From assembly GCA_030268105.1 (NCBI GenBank), contig BSDZ01000010.1, positions 4,936,001 to 5,000,000 of the forward strand: 64,000 bases of DNA, written 5' to 3'. A program made the position numbers and the translations under genes. Under the pieces are notes generated by a model. It worked only from the letters and a program-made list of their open reading frames with translations, was not told the origin of the DNA and did no database searches. The DNA is from Volvox africanus. Taxonomy: Eukaryota > Chlorophyta > Chlorophyceae > Chlamydomonadales > Volvocaceae. Shown piece after piece: positions 1 to 13,700 of this stretch; within the stretch, counting starts at the first letter, position 1, and every line of letters begins with the position of its first letter.

Positions 1-129
1 GATAGCTCAGAAGGTTTATGTGGTCTGGGGTTGCAGAACTTACATCTAGTTCAAAAGCCAAAAGACTATCATAAGGAAGTTGGGTTTCCCCAAGTTTGAG
101 GGATTGCGGTTTCACCCGGCGAGCCGTAC

Positions 130-751
130 CTGCGGAATGATGCGGTGGAAGGTGCTTCCCTTGTAGCTTAGGAGCTTGCCCGATTGGCCAGCACCCTTCT
201 CACCCGTGCACAGCGCACGGAAATTCTCCACGGTTTTGGGCACCGTGTTTCCGTACAGGCCAATCACTACTCGGCCTGCAGATAGGAGTTGCAAGAGACG
301 AATGGCATACGTTGGTGAACAGCTTGCATGTCCCTGTGTAAGCACTAATACAACACTGGATGGATCCAGATACGACATCCCACTGGTAATAATGAACAGC
401 GCAGCATTCCGCTCAACGATAACGGTAGGACAGCGTGTCTCTATCCGGACCTACCTGCTGCCTTGCCGTCAATCTCGATATCAAAGAAAACCTGTATGGA
501 AGTTAAATGAGATTTGACCTTGCAAATTTCCCGTTCAATGGAACAGGTGCAAGGGCCCAGATCATGCGCAAAACGACAACCTGCCAGCGCTGGCTCATTT
601 GTGTTCTACGCGTTTTTATCACCTTGTGTGTGACTGTTGTATCTCCCACAATCTTTGACTTCTTCGATTTCTTCGCGGCGTACACCCCGGACGTGGCGCC
701 GATGACCACTAGGGCCACAGCAGCAACGAATAGCAAGCGATTCCGATTCAT
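130..751 (-). CDS. Secretory-pathway cyclophilin (peptidyl-prolyl cis-trans isomerase), 5' part; gene runs off the left edge
   Basis: Three exons fit on the minus strand. Exon 1 (751-623) encodes 43 residues: a start Met, a hydrophobic signal peptide ([20 protein letters not shown]) and a Lys-rich stretch AAKKSKKSK. Exon 2 (491-455) gives [12 protein letters not shown] and exon 3 (275-130) gives [19 protein letters not shown], then RALCTGEKG and FHRIIPQ. These are the hallmark N-terminal cyclophilin blocks, and the Arg of FHRIIP is a known catalytic residue of the family. The junctions are GT-AG with compatible phases. The signal peptide places it with the ER/secreted cyclophilin B type, which assists proline isomerisation during folding. 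The C-terminal half (the MCQGGDF region onward) is not found in positions 1-129, so it must lie beyond the window. The start codon was chosen because the signal peptide follows it directly. Confidence 0.94.
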
Positions 752-908
752 TTTTGGTAATAATAATGTACTAATGCAATAATATAATGCTACGGAATGC
801 ACCTTGTGGTAAATGTGTAATAGTGGAATGTACGGCATAAGTACTGAGACCAAGTAATTGAAAGCCACTGTGAGCTCCGCAGTAATATTTCCCGACGACT
901 TCAAACTC

Positions 909-920
909 CTATATATACAA
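909..920 (-). promoter_or_regulatory. Candidate TATA element for the cyclophilin gene
   Basis: On the minus strand this reads TTGTATATATAGG, about 160 bp upstream of the cyclophilin start codon. Position and composition suit a TATA box, but short AT tracts are common and no transcript start is known. Confidence 0.3.
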
Positions 921-3900
921 TTCCCGCTGGATAACTGTTTCTGATGCTCGTGTTTATTGTATTTTGGCACCATTTGGTTTCACAAGTTTCCTTCCAGTTT
1001 CCCGGTTCCGTATGTTCATAACTGGGCCTATCGCTGCGAGAAGGTGCAGATATATCTCAACGGAGCTGTGGTGCAGCTAGAATGTATTACCTGTGGGCGG
1101 GGACATGCACCGATGAGTGAGGCGAATTGTTGGCATCTTCTGGATAGGCGCGGCACGCAATCACGGGTTCCTCCAGTTAATTGACCGATATATTATGAAA
1201 GAACACTTTACAGAGTTCCCCAAGATTTCCCTCCGCTGCGATCTGAAAGAAGAGGTGTTAACCTTATGGGTCTCATGGTCATCAAAGCCAGTATGCGTGA
1301 AAGGGATGGCAGGCGAACCGTTCGAATCCGAGCAAAGGGGGAGCAAGGTTGTCCCCTTAGTCTAACACCCCACCCCAAGGCATTTTGCTGATTTCACGGA
1401 CACCCAAGGTACGCCAAGAGTACATGTTGTCCAGCGGGCGACAGCCAAACCGGGGTAGAGGGGTATGCAGCTCGACCTGAGGCAACGCATCCCATCTGAA
1501 ATTGTTATTCCTTACTTCATGCTGACGACCTTAACCTGTACGCTGAGTCCAGGGATCGTCTAGATAGAGATTACTAAAGCCACGCAACAAGATGTGCGCC
1601 ATTTTCGACATGCGGCTCGATTTGGAAAGACAGTAGTCCCGGATATGCAATCTAGTCCGCGTGTACGGCAATTATTGTCCAAGACTATCATAAAGGTAAT
1701 GTGCAAGCGCTATCTTGGGATCAACTACCCTTCCAACCATTGGGCTAACCAAGTCTGATTGAGTCTAATTAAGCCTGATTAGGTCTCTCTGGCCTGTCAA
1801 GCATAAGTAGCACAGCCTAATTAGATGGCACGGCTATGACAGGGATCAGGAATAGATACGGCTTTAGCTTCCTTTGCCAATGAACTGTTTGGAGCTGGTC
1901 CCTCCTGCCCATCAGCATGCTATCTTTCCTCCTATCGAAAAACGCGACGCCAATAGCCACTCCAACCTAGCATTGGACTCAAGCGTCTTTAGCGCGCTGA
2001 TTAGGCCTATCCTTTACAAACGTCTGGAACACAGATTTGGAGCCCTGATCCCGTAGTTTGATATGAGTATAGTTCGTGAGTAGGGTGAGTAGTGATTATA
2101 GTTCGACGTGATTATTTTTTTCGTAGGAAAACGTGGGAAGAGCGTCTTGCAGTGCAGGGGAGTTTCCTGCTCTGGTGTCCTCTGGTGTGACCGTCGTAGG
2201 CCGTACGGTCAAGCTACACGGGCTACAGCAGCCACTCCGTCTTTGTACAGTCTTGCATAGTCTTCCGTTCAAGTAACTAGGCCAAATCCGCTTCTTGTGG
2301 TTTGGGCATGCTAAACTCTCATTTCTGGAACAAGCTAGTTGCTCACTTGTTATGTTGTCGGGGGAGCTCGGGGGTCGCTGTGGACAGCTCTCAATTTAGA
2401 CAACGGAGCAGCCTCGTGAGGCTGATGCGAATTTTACAGGCATAAGGACTTGAGTTACCTAAACAGGTATCTGTACTTCGTAGGGTATTGATGAGCGGAT
2501 GAATGCCCTAGTTGATTAGGAATGCTAGGAATTCGAAATTTATGCCTGGAAGAACTGGAAATGTCAAAGGCTCATGGTAAATCCTCGTGGTTCTATTTCG
2601 TACACTCATCTACTGCATGAGAGGATGTACAAGTACGATCAGTGGATGGGCCGTTTATTTGAAGGAGTATACCCCCATCCAAAGGAACGCAGAGGAGCAC
2701 AATCCGAGCTTGCGTCAGGCCGTGTAAGGCTACGTTGGTGGGGCGTCGAAGTTGTTAAGAAAGTAACACTTATTGCCGCGACTAGGGTTTTACGCTATGG
2801 GAGCAAAGAACATTCATAATGCGGCACAACAAATATCGACGGGTAGTGTTGTACACTGAATTTGTAAGGTTATTCATTAATCCCGTGCAAATCTGAAATT
2901 TTCGCGCGTTTTCAACAAATCCCATGCGGCCACGCATAACACACGCCCAGTCTCACACAATGCCGCTTAAGCTTCTACCTGATCCGCGGTTTCGTTTACA
3001 CATCCGCAACTATCTCATCCATACGGCAGTCGACTACTACCACAAACCCATACGTGCTTGCGGACCAGGTGGTAGCTCCACTTCATCGACACCTTAAAAC
3101 CTTTCACACCTTGATCGCTCTTCAATTGTGTCAGTTGACTTCAGTCGGCTTGATCGTGTAGCGTATGTAGGTCAGCAGAGGATCGCACCACAACACCTAC
3201 AGCGGAATTCGGAATTGGCCCAGGTCGGATCATGACAAGGGACACACCGAACCACACACAAGACCACATCGTTGAGAAAGACACAATGTTAGACCTCCCG
3301 TTCAGCTGTTCGACGACTTCTTCGTCAACACAGAAGAGGATACAAGACACATGATCACATACAATCTTTGATAATTAATGAAAAGAAGATCCAGGGGCTC
3401 CAAATACCTGGCTGCACTGCAGCCAGGGCACATGGTAAAAAAGGACAGGTAGTTTCTACGGCTACATTGTCGGTAATACGAGACCGTTAAGGTACCTTGA
3501 CATCCCTGTCAGTGCGTTTAATGGCCTAAATTTTGTGGTTTGTACATTTCAATCACAACCAAAATCATTTCTTGGAAGATACAAATATGAAGAACATGGA
3601 TTTCAATCGTGAAGCTTGGAATCAAAACGTGGTAACTTGTCTTCGGATTTTTAACTTCACCATTAAACTCAGCAGATGATTCCGATAATATTGTATTTTT
3701 AGAAGATCCGAGCGTTCGTTACGGTCGGTCCAAGCATGGCAATTGAAATAGGTAGTATCAGTGAATTTTTGAGACTACCATAGGTTCAAGCCAAAATGTC
3801 TTGGCCTACAACTCGGCTTCGGCCGGTGGAGCGAAATGATAATGAAGTGGGCTTTGTCAAGGTAAAGCACAGAGGAAATTGTAGACTTCAATTTAGCTTA

Positions 3901-4036
3901 AATAAACATGTTTTAAATTTACCTGAATGATTAGCGTTAACATGGTTATAGACGTCGTTGACGACCTTGCATGTTCCGCGTCACATCGAATTTCCAATAG
4001 GGCCGGGGGGTCCTGCCCACTGGAGCCAGGGCATCA
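921..4036. other. No recognised gene
   Basis: Reading frames are short and unlike any family I know. A few short echoes occur, for example repeated TCTGATT/CCTGATTAG words near 1755-1825. I see no RNA gene, transposon ends or long repeats here. Confidence 0.5.
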
Positions 4037-4509
4037 CAGCAAAAGACAAAAAATTCTGAAGAGCAGTTTACGGCCTTGTTCGGATACGCGCCCAGCGAAA
4101 GCTTGGTCCACACCCGTGCCAAAGTGGGGAGCGAGGCCAGCGCTTACCAAGCATCTGATGACTCCTCCCCCAAAGCCGGAAAGGGGCATAAATCGCCTAC
4201 CCGGCAGAGTGCCGCGGCGAGCTCAAGCGAGGACATGCAGCACGCTCTGGGTTACCGTACCAAACGGAAAGGCGAACACGACCTGAGTCCAGCGCAGCAG
4301 CGGGCCTTCCAGTTCCGCAGCGCCATTAACAAAAGCACAAGTGAGCTCGTCACAAATAATCTACCCTCACGCAAAGCGCCGCTGTCTGCAAGCATGCCGA
4401 CCTGGGATTTTAAGGATGGGTTTGCCAGGCCAAGACCAGCATGCACCGCTTTGACGATGAGGAAAAAGCGTCTGTGGATGTTGATGATGAAGTGCAAAAA
4501 GCTGGAGTG
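4037..4509 (+). CDS. Candidate exon(s) of a hypothetical protein, possibly 5' exons of the dynein gene
   Basis: After a possible splice acceptor (catcacag at about 4037) an open frame runs for more than 130 codons. It has a composition typical of coding DNA: SEEQFTALFGYAPSESLVHT, then a polar Ser/Lys-rich stretch and SPAQQRAFQFRSAINKSTSE. A second frame near 4441 encodes an acidic stretch (HRFDDEEKASVDVDDEVQ), which would need an intron or frameshift to join. No family is recognised. The segment lies on the same strand as, and upstream of, the dynein gene. Dynein tails start with a variable disordered region, so it could belong there. This is inference only. Confidence 0.3.
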
Positions 4510-4620
4510 ATGAGTGTACCGCAACCTTCACCGCTTACCAAGCCTATCACATTTCTCCTAAATCGAGCATCCTTCTTTCCCTCCCATCACCGCTTACTTT
4601 ATTTCTATCCACCGCAGTTA

Positions 4621-6702
4621 ACTTGGTACCGGACCTGAACCCGGGCTCGATCCTGGAGTCAGCTGTGGGTGAGCAACAGCGGGCATGGGCGCCGGGCTGG
4701 GTATCAGATTGTCATACGGCCAGGGCCTCGCTTGCAAGCTTGGGGCCAACCACATGGGCACGCTTAGAATCGCCGTGGTCGTGGAAACTCTTCGTAGCTC
4801 AAACATATGAGGTAGATTGTGTCAGGGAACTAGCGGTTTGGGTTGCACAAGGTTGGGGTTTGGTAGGCATTAGGAAGGAACTGGTTAGAAGGGCCTGCAG
4901 CAGAGAGATTTAATTATCGGACGGAAAGGGGGAAATCCGTTGATGGCATCCAGATATTTATCCTGCGCCCAGCCGTGCCAAAACCGTGGGACTACGACAG
5001 AGAGGGCCTCTATGCTGCATCGAGGTCGACTGTTGGCGGCTTGGCGCGCTCCGTGGGCCATGCGAAGGAGGCTTGGGTGCAATTGAAAGGCGTGTAGGGT
5101 TGGTGTGACGCACTGTGCCCATTTTACGACACATGGAGGGCGAAAGTCGCTCCCGCCAGCAGCAGCCACAACAGCGTTTTGCACCTTCGCAGCAGCACTG
5201 GCGCCTGGTGTAGTTTGGCTTGGAGCAGGCAGGAGGCTTCTGGATGAAAGTGAAGGCGCTGGAAATCCCTGTCACCAAGGCACGCATTAAGGATGCCGGT
5301 GAAGCTGGCGGCGGCTTGCTGGTCGCACCACCAGTCGTGTTTGTGCGTCAGCGCCTGGCTGCCACGACTGCGGTGGCGGGTGGGGTCGAAAGGCAATGGC
5401 GAGCCGTGGCGAGATTAGGAGCCTTGTATGTAACAGCATCGCCTGTGCCAGCAGGCGATCCTCAAGCAGCTTCTTGGCACGCAAGTGGAGCGGTGTAGCG
5501 GCCACGTACACACGCATTGCTCTACGGCACCTTGACTTTTTCAGCACCCATAAAGCGGATTGCCGCTTTGCCATACTCTTTGCATTCCTGCAGTCACGCA
5601 CCGTACCGTTTTCTGCCCTGGGCGGGAGCATGCATGATGGAAGTCACTTGGGCAAATGTTCTGGGAACATGGACCGCGCCAGTCGCAATCCAGAGATGAT
5701 GTGCCGCCCATGAGCGACATATATAGGCGATGTGGGTCCACTACCGTGCCCCAGGGTGCTGATGCTGCTGGCGCACAGTTTCCCACTCCTACCAAGTTTT
5801 GCGCTCAGGCATTGCATCCCTTCTGATCTCTCGGACCCCTCCTCTTCCACCCGGTGATCCCGCAGGGTATGCTCTGCCCCCGAGCTCACCACCGCCCAGC
5901 CTCTCCCCAGCCATCCTTGACGGTATGTATCCCAACTGCAGTTATGCTTGCAATAGAGCATGGTGACTCTCACGGTATTTTCACCGTGCCTCATATGCGC
6001 GTGGCCACGTTGTGGCAGTGCACAGCAGAGCCTGCAGCTGAAATGTTTTGTCACGTGTGCGGTTCATACCGTCGATTTCTACATTCTCCACCTCCATGTT
6101 AACTGTTTGAGCGTGCGTGGGGCTGCAAAGACTGGTAACGGGTTTGGAAATGAGGAGACGTAGTCACGATGCGGTTTGGGATGTCCTGGGAATTAGGAAG
6201 GAATTGCACTGCACGAAGCGAATGGAAGAAGGGGTCGTTTTCTAGACAGGGGAAATGCCAGCACGCATGTTCCAGGTACCCAAGTGAACATGTGGCAGAC
6301 GGCATTGCCTAGACCTCCACCACGTTATTACGAGCCGTGTCTGCGTCTGCCGTGCCGGCTAACCTCCGACCGCTGGGGAAGCCGAGCTTACCTAACTGTG
6401 AGATATGCTTTAGTATCAAGCAGTAGGGTGCTCACCATATCGTCCCCACCAGCAACGTGATGATGAAGACGTGCAGGGCACGTTTCTCAAATTCTTGAAC
6501 TACCATGTGGTGCTGCGGTCTGGAAAAATGACTGGTGCGATGGCGGCGAAGGCTGCTTGCAAACGCTGCTTCCGCCCGCATGAATCACGTGCCCGCGTCC
6601 TGCTTCTCGCATGTCCATGCCCTCCGCTCACCGCAGGACTGAGGCCCTCTAACCAGCCGATGGTCTCGGACGGCACCTTGCTCGGCACCATGACGCTGCA
6701 GA
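4621..6702 (+). other. Scattered candidate small exons upstream of the dynein gene
   Basis: Three short stretches have good splice sites on both sides: about 4619-4670 (acceptor tccaccgcag, NLVPDLNPGSILESA, donor gtgagc); about 5242-5298 (FWMKVKALEIPVTKARIKDA, donor gtgaag); and about 6631-6702 (acceptor cgctcaccgcag, RPSNQPMVSDGTLLGTMTLQ, donor gtgagc). None matches a family I know, and their phases were not chained. A competing exon-like frame exists on the minus strand near 6,650-6,750. Transcript data would settle which is real. Confidence 0.22.
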
Positions 6703-7722
6703 AGGTGAGCAGGCCGTGAAAGGTTCTCTTTCGGACATCGGGGGCCCCATCCACCCGACGGTGTTGGCGGTGGCGATCTGGGACAGAGGATGAAACGCTC
6801 TTCCGAGCCGCACAGCGACACCAAATAAATGCTCTCCTTCAAGCCTGAAACTTTAGCTTCATGCGCGCATGCCTGGTAACCTTCCTTGTAATATGCCAAC
6901 CTAAGAAGCCAGCGTAGTTATCAGGTAACTCTGGGCAAGCGAGGCACGTGATCAGCAGCGAGGCACCTGGTCAGTATGCCTCACGCTACCCGTCACCCGT
7001 GCATTGCTGGCTGAAACAGCTTAGCATTGCGCACGTCATTTGTATCCCTTTTAGTAAGTGCTTTAGGCGCAATAGTCAAAACTAGAATTCGTATCGATGT
7101 GGTGGTGCACTGGCTGAAGTAGTCGTGTTTCGGTTTCCGTTGCGTGTGAGGACTCGTTGGGCCAAGCCGTACTCTCGGGAGCGCTAGCTGCGCCCAAACG
7201 CTCTGCCCCCAAACGTTCTCTGGCTCGCCTTTCTCTCCGGAGTCTTACTACCTCCCCTCTCGGCACCGTGTTTAGCGTCAGGACATATTCTCGCAACATC
7301 AAAGGTTTGCCACGCAGCTTCCCGGTGGTTGGCCCTCTTAGGCGGCTAGTGCAACTATTGAGTGTGTCGCTGCGCAGGAGGGGGCTATTCACTACCAACC
7401 CCCACATCCTGTTAACATACCTCGCTTTGACTTGCTGATTTCGTGTGCGCTCGTGCTCGCCTTTGGTTAGTGAACGGGGAGCGATCCAATTTAAGCCCGA
7501 TGGTCAAATGGTAGCCGCCCGACACGTTGCCATTCAACTTCATCGCACCGTTTGTTCCTATCCCCCGACGCTTGTATTCCCATGCCCACTCACATACCGG
7601 CACTCGAACCGACTTACGTCTCTGCCCCGCCCGCCGGTGCATTTCCTGTTCCGATTAGTTATCCTTGATCCGCTTCCCCTAAAAAAATAAAACGCACTCT
7701 TCCCAACCCTCTGGGCCGCCAG
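6703..7722. other. Unassigned stretch, probably intron or 5' region of the dynein gene
   Basis: I see no recognisable coding segment. The last 150 bases are pyrimidine-rich and end in ccgccag, a convincing splice acceptor for the first dynein exon I can assign. At least part of this stretch is therefore likely intronic. Confidence 0.4.
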
Positions 7723-10700
7723 GACCTCAAGCCGTTCAGCAGCAGCACGCGGTTGCCTTATCAGACTACAAACGGCGGCCCTGGCGTGGAGTCCTCCACG
7801 GGGTCCAATTACTTCCTCATGGCCCCGGTAGACATCAGCATGGCGGATGCGTACAATTACAATGTGAGCTTTTTGTTGTTGTTTTCACAGAAGGGTTGTG
7901 GTGACGTAAGCAGCTGCGGCGAGGGGATTGCAGGCAGTGGCGATGACCCGACTAAGTCTGCAGGGTCACGCCCAGCCGCATGGGTGATTGCCCAACACTG
8001 CATGTTGCTCCCTTTCCAGAAATGCACTTTCCTTCCCGTTCCCTCTCTCTCCTCTCCCCGACATCGTCATTTTTGGTTACCCATTGCAAAATGACACATT
8101 TAGCACAGACCGACACACCTTACCCATTGAGCGCCTCCCACTCGGCTTTATCTTCGCCCTATTCGCAATTCCACTACGTTACGGTGACTTTCCCCGTTGC
8201 GACACCTACCCACTGCGTACATGAGCTGTTGAAACGGATCTGAGGTGTGTCTTCGAACCGTTTCCAGGTACCCGCGGACGTTCGCACGGGGGAGGATGCA
8301 GTGTGCCTGTTCAGCAGCTCTGCTGCGAAAAGCGGCCTCATTATCTACTGCAACCTGAACCCCTGCTGCCCCGGCGGCGAGTACAACCCATACGACCTAC
8401 TCGTGGTTGACCGTGCGCGAGTGGACCCCCGACACCATTACGTGCTCACTCAGTCAGGCGTGACGCAGATGCTTGGTGGCAACGCGCAGGAGCTGCAGCC
8501 CTTCCACGCCTGGCAGCGCGATCGCAACCTGTTCACAGTGCTTCGCAAGCTGGTATTCTTCAAGCACAATGAGGTGTTTCAGGTACGGGGCATCGATGGC
8601 AAGGGATTTGGCTCACGTGATTGTACCAGGGGTGGTGACGATGCTTGTGGTGTCGCCTTGATATATCTTGATACCATGGGGTGGGTTGGCGAGTGGAGTG
8701 GATTCAGCAGGTGGTCCTGCTGTTAGCCTACCTGGCCGCTGTCTGCCACCCTGCTGGGCGTCGGTCAAATTGGCCCCGCCTGCAGGGAAGAGCGGGTTCG
8801 GGACCGGGCAGTCATTAAGCGGACACCACCACTACCTTTTTGGACTCCACAGCGGGCATCTGCTCGGCTGTGAATGTTGCCACCCTCTAGCCTCATCGGC
8901 AATGCGGTCCTGGATCCCACTGCGGATCCCATAGCCGCGTACTTATTTCTCGCACCGAAGTGAAAATCCATTTCACGGTTAGCTGTTCCAATGTATGCGT
9001 TGACGTGCCTTCCTTGGCCTCTGTCACTCTTTCCTGTTTTTATTGAATAACTCTGGGCGCTTGGTCGTTCGTCTTCTTTGCATTCACATTACGTTCTGCC
9101 CTTTTTTTCTGCCTCTCAGGCCTTCACGCAGTGGCGCGATGCCGTGCGGGTGCTCAAGTTCCGAGCGCGGCAGCGCTTCCTCACGCAGCAACTGCTGGTG
9201 CTCAGCCCTACCTTCCATCGCGCGCTGCTCAACGTGCGCCGCATGACTCTGGCGGTCAGCTGCGACACCAATGGCACATGGCGCAAGGGACCTGGTAAGT
9301 CATCTGAACTGCCAGGAGATACAAAAACGGGTGCCAGCGACAGGGCATGAAGAAGGTGGCGCCTGGGCTTCCCTCTGGACAGGATTTAGGTCCGCCTTAC
9401 AGGGCAAAGGGAACATCGAATTTGGTTTGGAACCGAATTTCCGACTATGAAAGTAGTCGGCAATTCGGTTTATTGGCAGTGTAAATTTGCCAATTGTGCA
9501 GCATTGCAGACACGAGAATGGTGGTCCCGGGGAAACGCGTGCCCAGCACAGCATCCCTGGTATGGGGAAGAGCTCCGATCTGGCTGGGATGTGGTGCAAG
9601 AGCTATCGTCTAGCTATCCTCGGTCCACCCAGCACACGTAGGGTGCATCCAGGCATGAAAGGTCCCTTGCGGGCATAGTTGCATGCTGCAAGGAACGCTG
9701 CGTCGTGAGCTGTGCAGGTCTGGGGCGCAGGATCCTGCCACCTGTGGTTAGTCCACCTCATGTATGATCATTTGCCACCACTGCCGTTGAGATCCTTAAC
9801 TACATCCACAATTCCTGATATCGGTTGAAGAATAGCAAGTCGATCTCCATTAGACCTCTGAATACGTGTCTCACGCCTTGCTCTTCCAACTTCCTTGTTC
9901 CTCGCCCAACGCACCGGCAGAGGACCGCTGGATTGAGCTGGAGCCAGAGCTAGTGGCGCCCTCCATTATGCCACCCCAGCGGTCGAGTCCAGCCACAGCT
10001 ATGTCCTCCCATCAGCCCTCGACGTCTTCGTCCCAACAGCCGCCTCTGCTGCCGCCGCGGCAAGCCTCCTTGCCGCGACTGGCGCAGAATAGTTCCTCGG
10101 GCTCAGGCCCGGCAGCGGAAGCGTCAGCAGTAGGCGCCGCCTCCAGCAGCCGCGGCCAGAGCCACAGTGGCGTCAGCGGTGCGGCCCCTGGCAGCGCACC
10201 CGCACTCCTGGGTTGCGAGGCGTCCTCTGCCGGCAGCCGCATCTCAGTTTCCGAAGCCGACGGCCCGGAGGTCGAGCCTCCGACACCGTTGCCGCCGGAG
10301 CGACTGCCAGAAAGCGGCCTGCCCTACCAGCTAGGGTATGTGGGCACGCTGCAGGATCAGTTCACGATGGCGGATTTTAAGCGCATGCGCGAAGAACAGC
10401 GCAATCTGGTAGCGTCCGCACTACAGGACATGGTGTCATACGTGCGGTCACAGATACAGGCGGTGGGACAGGCGGTGCAGGCCAACCTGGTGGCAGCGCA
10501 GGCAGCGGTGGCCAAGCCCACCCGCCAAGAAGCGCGGCAGCAGCGCTTTGAAGCGCCAGGTGGGTTGCTCCGTTGCACGAGATGCATTGTGCTGCGCGGT
10601 GCGATTGAAGTTCGAACGTGTCTAGGCGGGGATAAGTCGCGCGGTGCCGCTTTCAACCTCTCCGTGTTTGGTGCATGTGGGTGCATTTTTACCGCGGAAT

Positions 10701-13700
10701 GGAGAGCCAGGGCACGCTGACCTTAACCAGTGAAAGTGAAGTTCTACTCCCCCCTGCGCAGCCTCCTTGCGTCCAGCTATCTGTGGACGGACGTGTAATG
10801 GATATCGGTGTTCATCAGCCTAGTCTGCCCCGCAAAGCCAGCTGTGGCGTAGGCAGAGGTCTTTCGACTGGTATCCTTCTAGTCCCGGCGCTTAACCTGG
10901 CAAGCTCCCTTCTAGATTCCTAGCTTGGATCCATAGATACCCCCTGTTGTCCTCATGTCCTTGGATCCCGGCCTGAACACCTAGTGACCGTGCTGCCGGT
11001 ACCTTCCATGTCCGCAGGCAGCCAGGCATGGAAGACCAAGTCCCTGGCGCTGGCACGCCTGGATGCGGAACAGCGGCAGCGAAACCTGCACGACGCCGTG
11101 CATGCGGCGCATTTGCTGCTACGATTCATTACTCTCGCCGATTGCCTCATGCTGGGGCAGTTACTGGAGCTGGCACGCCTGGCAGTCCTATTGTGCGTTC
11201 GGCAACTGGAAATACCACGCAAGGCAGGGCTGTACATCGTGTTGGGTACAATTGAGGACCCTGCGGCTGCGGCCGCGACCGCCTCGGTGCGGACTCCAGG
11301 TCTGCCCACCTGGGGCCGTGCCGGCACGCTGGCAACCGTGTCCTTTGCCGCCAGCACTGCTCGGCGGAGGGGATCCAACGGCATGCCTCTATCCACAAGC
11401 ATCAGTCAATGGTCATATGGCGGCGATGGCACTTCACCGCGGATTCGACCGTCGGACGACACAGATGATGATGCACCGGAGGGAATACCCACACCGGCGC
11501 CGCTGTTCGTGATCAGCCCTGGTTCCGAAGAGTTATCTGGGGCTGTGGCCAATCTGCCACGTGAGATCTTGCACGTCGTGGTGGTGTCGGCGGCGCCGCT
11601 GGTGACCTACCCCGAGGTACGGAATCTTCTAGGGGAGATCAGCTCCAAGGGTATCCCGGTGCCGTCGGCGATGCTGGCGACGCGCGGCACGGGCGAGGGT
11701 GGCGGCAATGTGGCGTCGCGCGCGGCGGGCAGCTTCAATGCGGAGGTCCTGCGCGGCGCGGTGGATGTGCGGAGCATGATGGTGCGTAATGCAACTTAGA
11801 AGACGTTGGGGAACTGGTGCTGGGCTTGGAACTGGAGCACGGTGGCTTGTTGCCTTGCCAAATTAAGGGGAAAAGGCTGGATTCCCCAGTTTGCGAACCT
11901 GTCCAGATTCATCGAAGCGCGTTTGCAGGGCCCGTGGGAGATTGAGATGTCTGATATGCGCCTGCCGCGGAGAAGAATAACCCTGGTTGTGCGGGGGCCC
12001 TATTACTCGCGTGAAAGCAGTTTCAGATGGCGATCAGGCCCTCCGATGACATCCGATGACGTAGTGAACGCTGTTACTTGTATTGACTTTCATTACCTCT
12101 CCCCTTCATCTCAATATCCACCCTGCTGCTGCCGCCGCTGTGGGGGATGCGGCGTTGTGCATCCCTGCGGTGTGTATGCCGGTACGGCTGTACAGACCCG
12201 GCTGCAGCTGTCGATACTGAACGACTACAACACTGCCATGCATCACCCCGCCATGATGCCCTACCGGGGGCACGAGGTGCTGTGGGGAATGGTCAGCAGG
12301 TTCACAACTGAAGCGTACAGGTTCGTCTGCCGGGGGCGTATGTGGGGCCGGTTCGTTCCACGATTACGTGGTTAGGTCAAAGGAGGAAACAAGGGATGTA
12401 CAAGGAACTACGATACGTCTGGATGCTATGTGCCATTTACTGAAATTGCCCCTTCGGCAGTTCGGTTACCGCGGCTGCCCTTCACGTTTTGCAGCACACG
12501 TTTAAGCGTTGACTTTGACGTGTTAAGCACGAGCATGCCTGCACACATACATACGCACACACACTTCATTGTACCGTCTTCTTTCCCCAACTCCGCATTT
12601 TCTCTTCCACTGTGCGCGCGTGTCGCCGACCTCCACAACTTTTGGTCCACGCCACAGCTTTTACCTTTAGTACGGTGTTATTGCTGCTTTGCCTCCCAGG
12701 AGCTCAGGCATGACCCCAGAGCAACTGCATGCTGACCTAACCGCCACCTCCACGTGGCTGAGCGAGATGACCAACGCACGCGCATCCGTCATCGTGGGCT
12801 TGGTGACATTGGAGATGTCGGCGCTACAGAGGGCTGCTTTGCCAGTGATACAAAAGGCGCACAGGTGGGAAGTGCAGAACAAATGCGTGCCGAGGAAAGC
12901 AGAAAACCAGAATTCATCGTGTATAGGGGTTCACAGGTCAGGTCCTTTCCTGCGGCTCATCTTTCGAATTTCTGTTTTGCAGGTGGGGTGGGATGGGGTT
13001 AGCGGATGAATGCGGCTGGATTCTGCGGGATTCTGCACAGACTGGGATTATTAGCTGTGTGACAGGCACGTTATTTGCTTCCCGTGTCCCCTCTGTTAAC
13101 TGTCAATATCCCTACAGTGGCATCATGTTGCTGCTTGGCGGCCTGCTGGTGAACCAATCGCTGAGTCTGAGCAGCCGCCTGGCAGAATACACCAATAGCA
13201 TGGTCGCTCGGCCCAGCCAGCTGCCCGAGTTCGTGCAATACGTCGAGGTATGGCATCCGGGTCTGTGGATGTTTAAGACACTCAGGGAGGGCGCAGTGGG
13301 CGGCTTAGGGCCCCTGGGGTGAAGAGGTCCCGCCCAGTCAGCGGGGGGGCCGGTAAAAGCCTGTCTCTTTGGGATCGGGATTAAAGGATATGGCATTCAT
13401 GAGGGATGCTTTGGGCCTTCTGAGCGGCGGCATGCTGTGGGCAGTATCGAGTATGAGCGGCGGCACGCTGTGGGCTAACCAAGGCTTCATCGCTGCAAGG
13501 CACAGCCAAGGACGGGAGGCGGCCAGGATTACGGTCGTATTGTCCAGATGTTGGCAACTGTGCATGTATGGTTCCCGGGGGTGCGGGGGAGGCGATGCAA
13601 AACCCCTCAGTTCCCCAACCCCTTAACACACGCCAGGCAGCGACCGGCTTACTATTATTGTTGTTGTTATTCTTATTATTGCATGTATGGTTGAGTTGCG

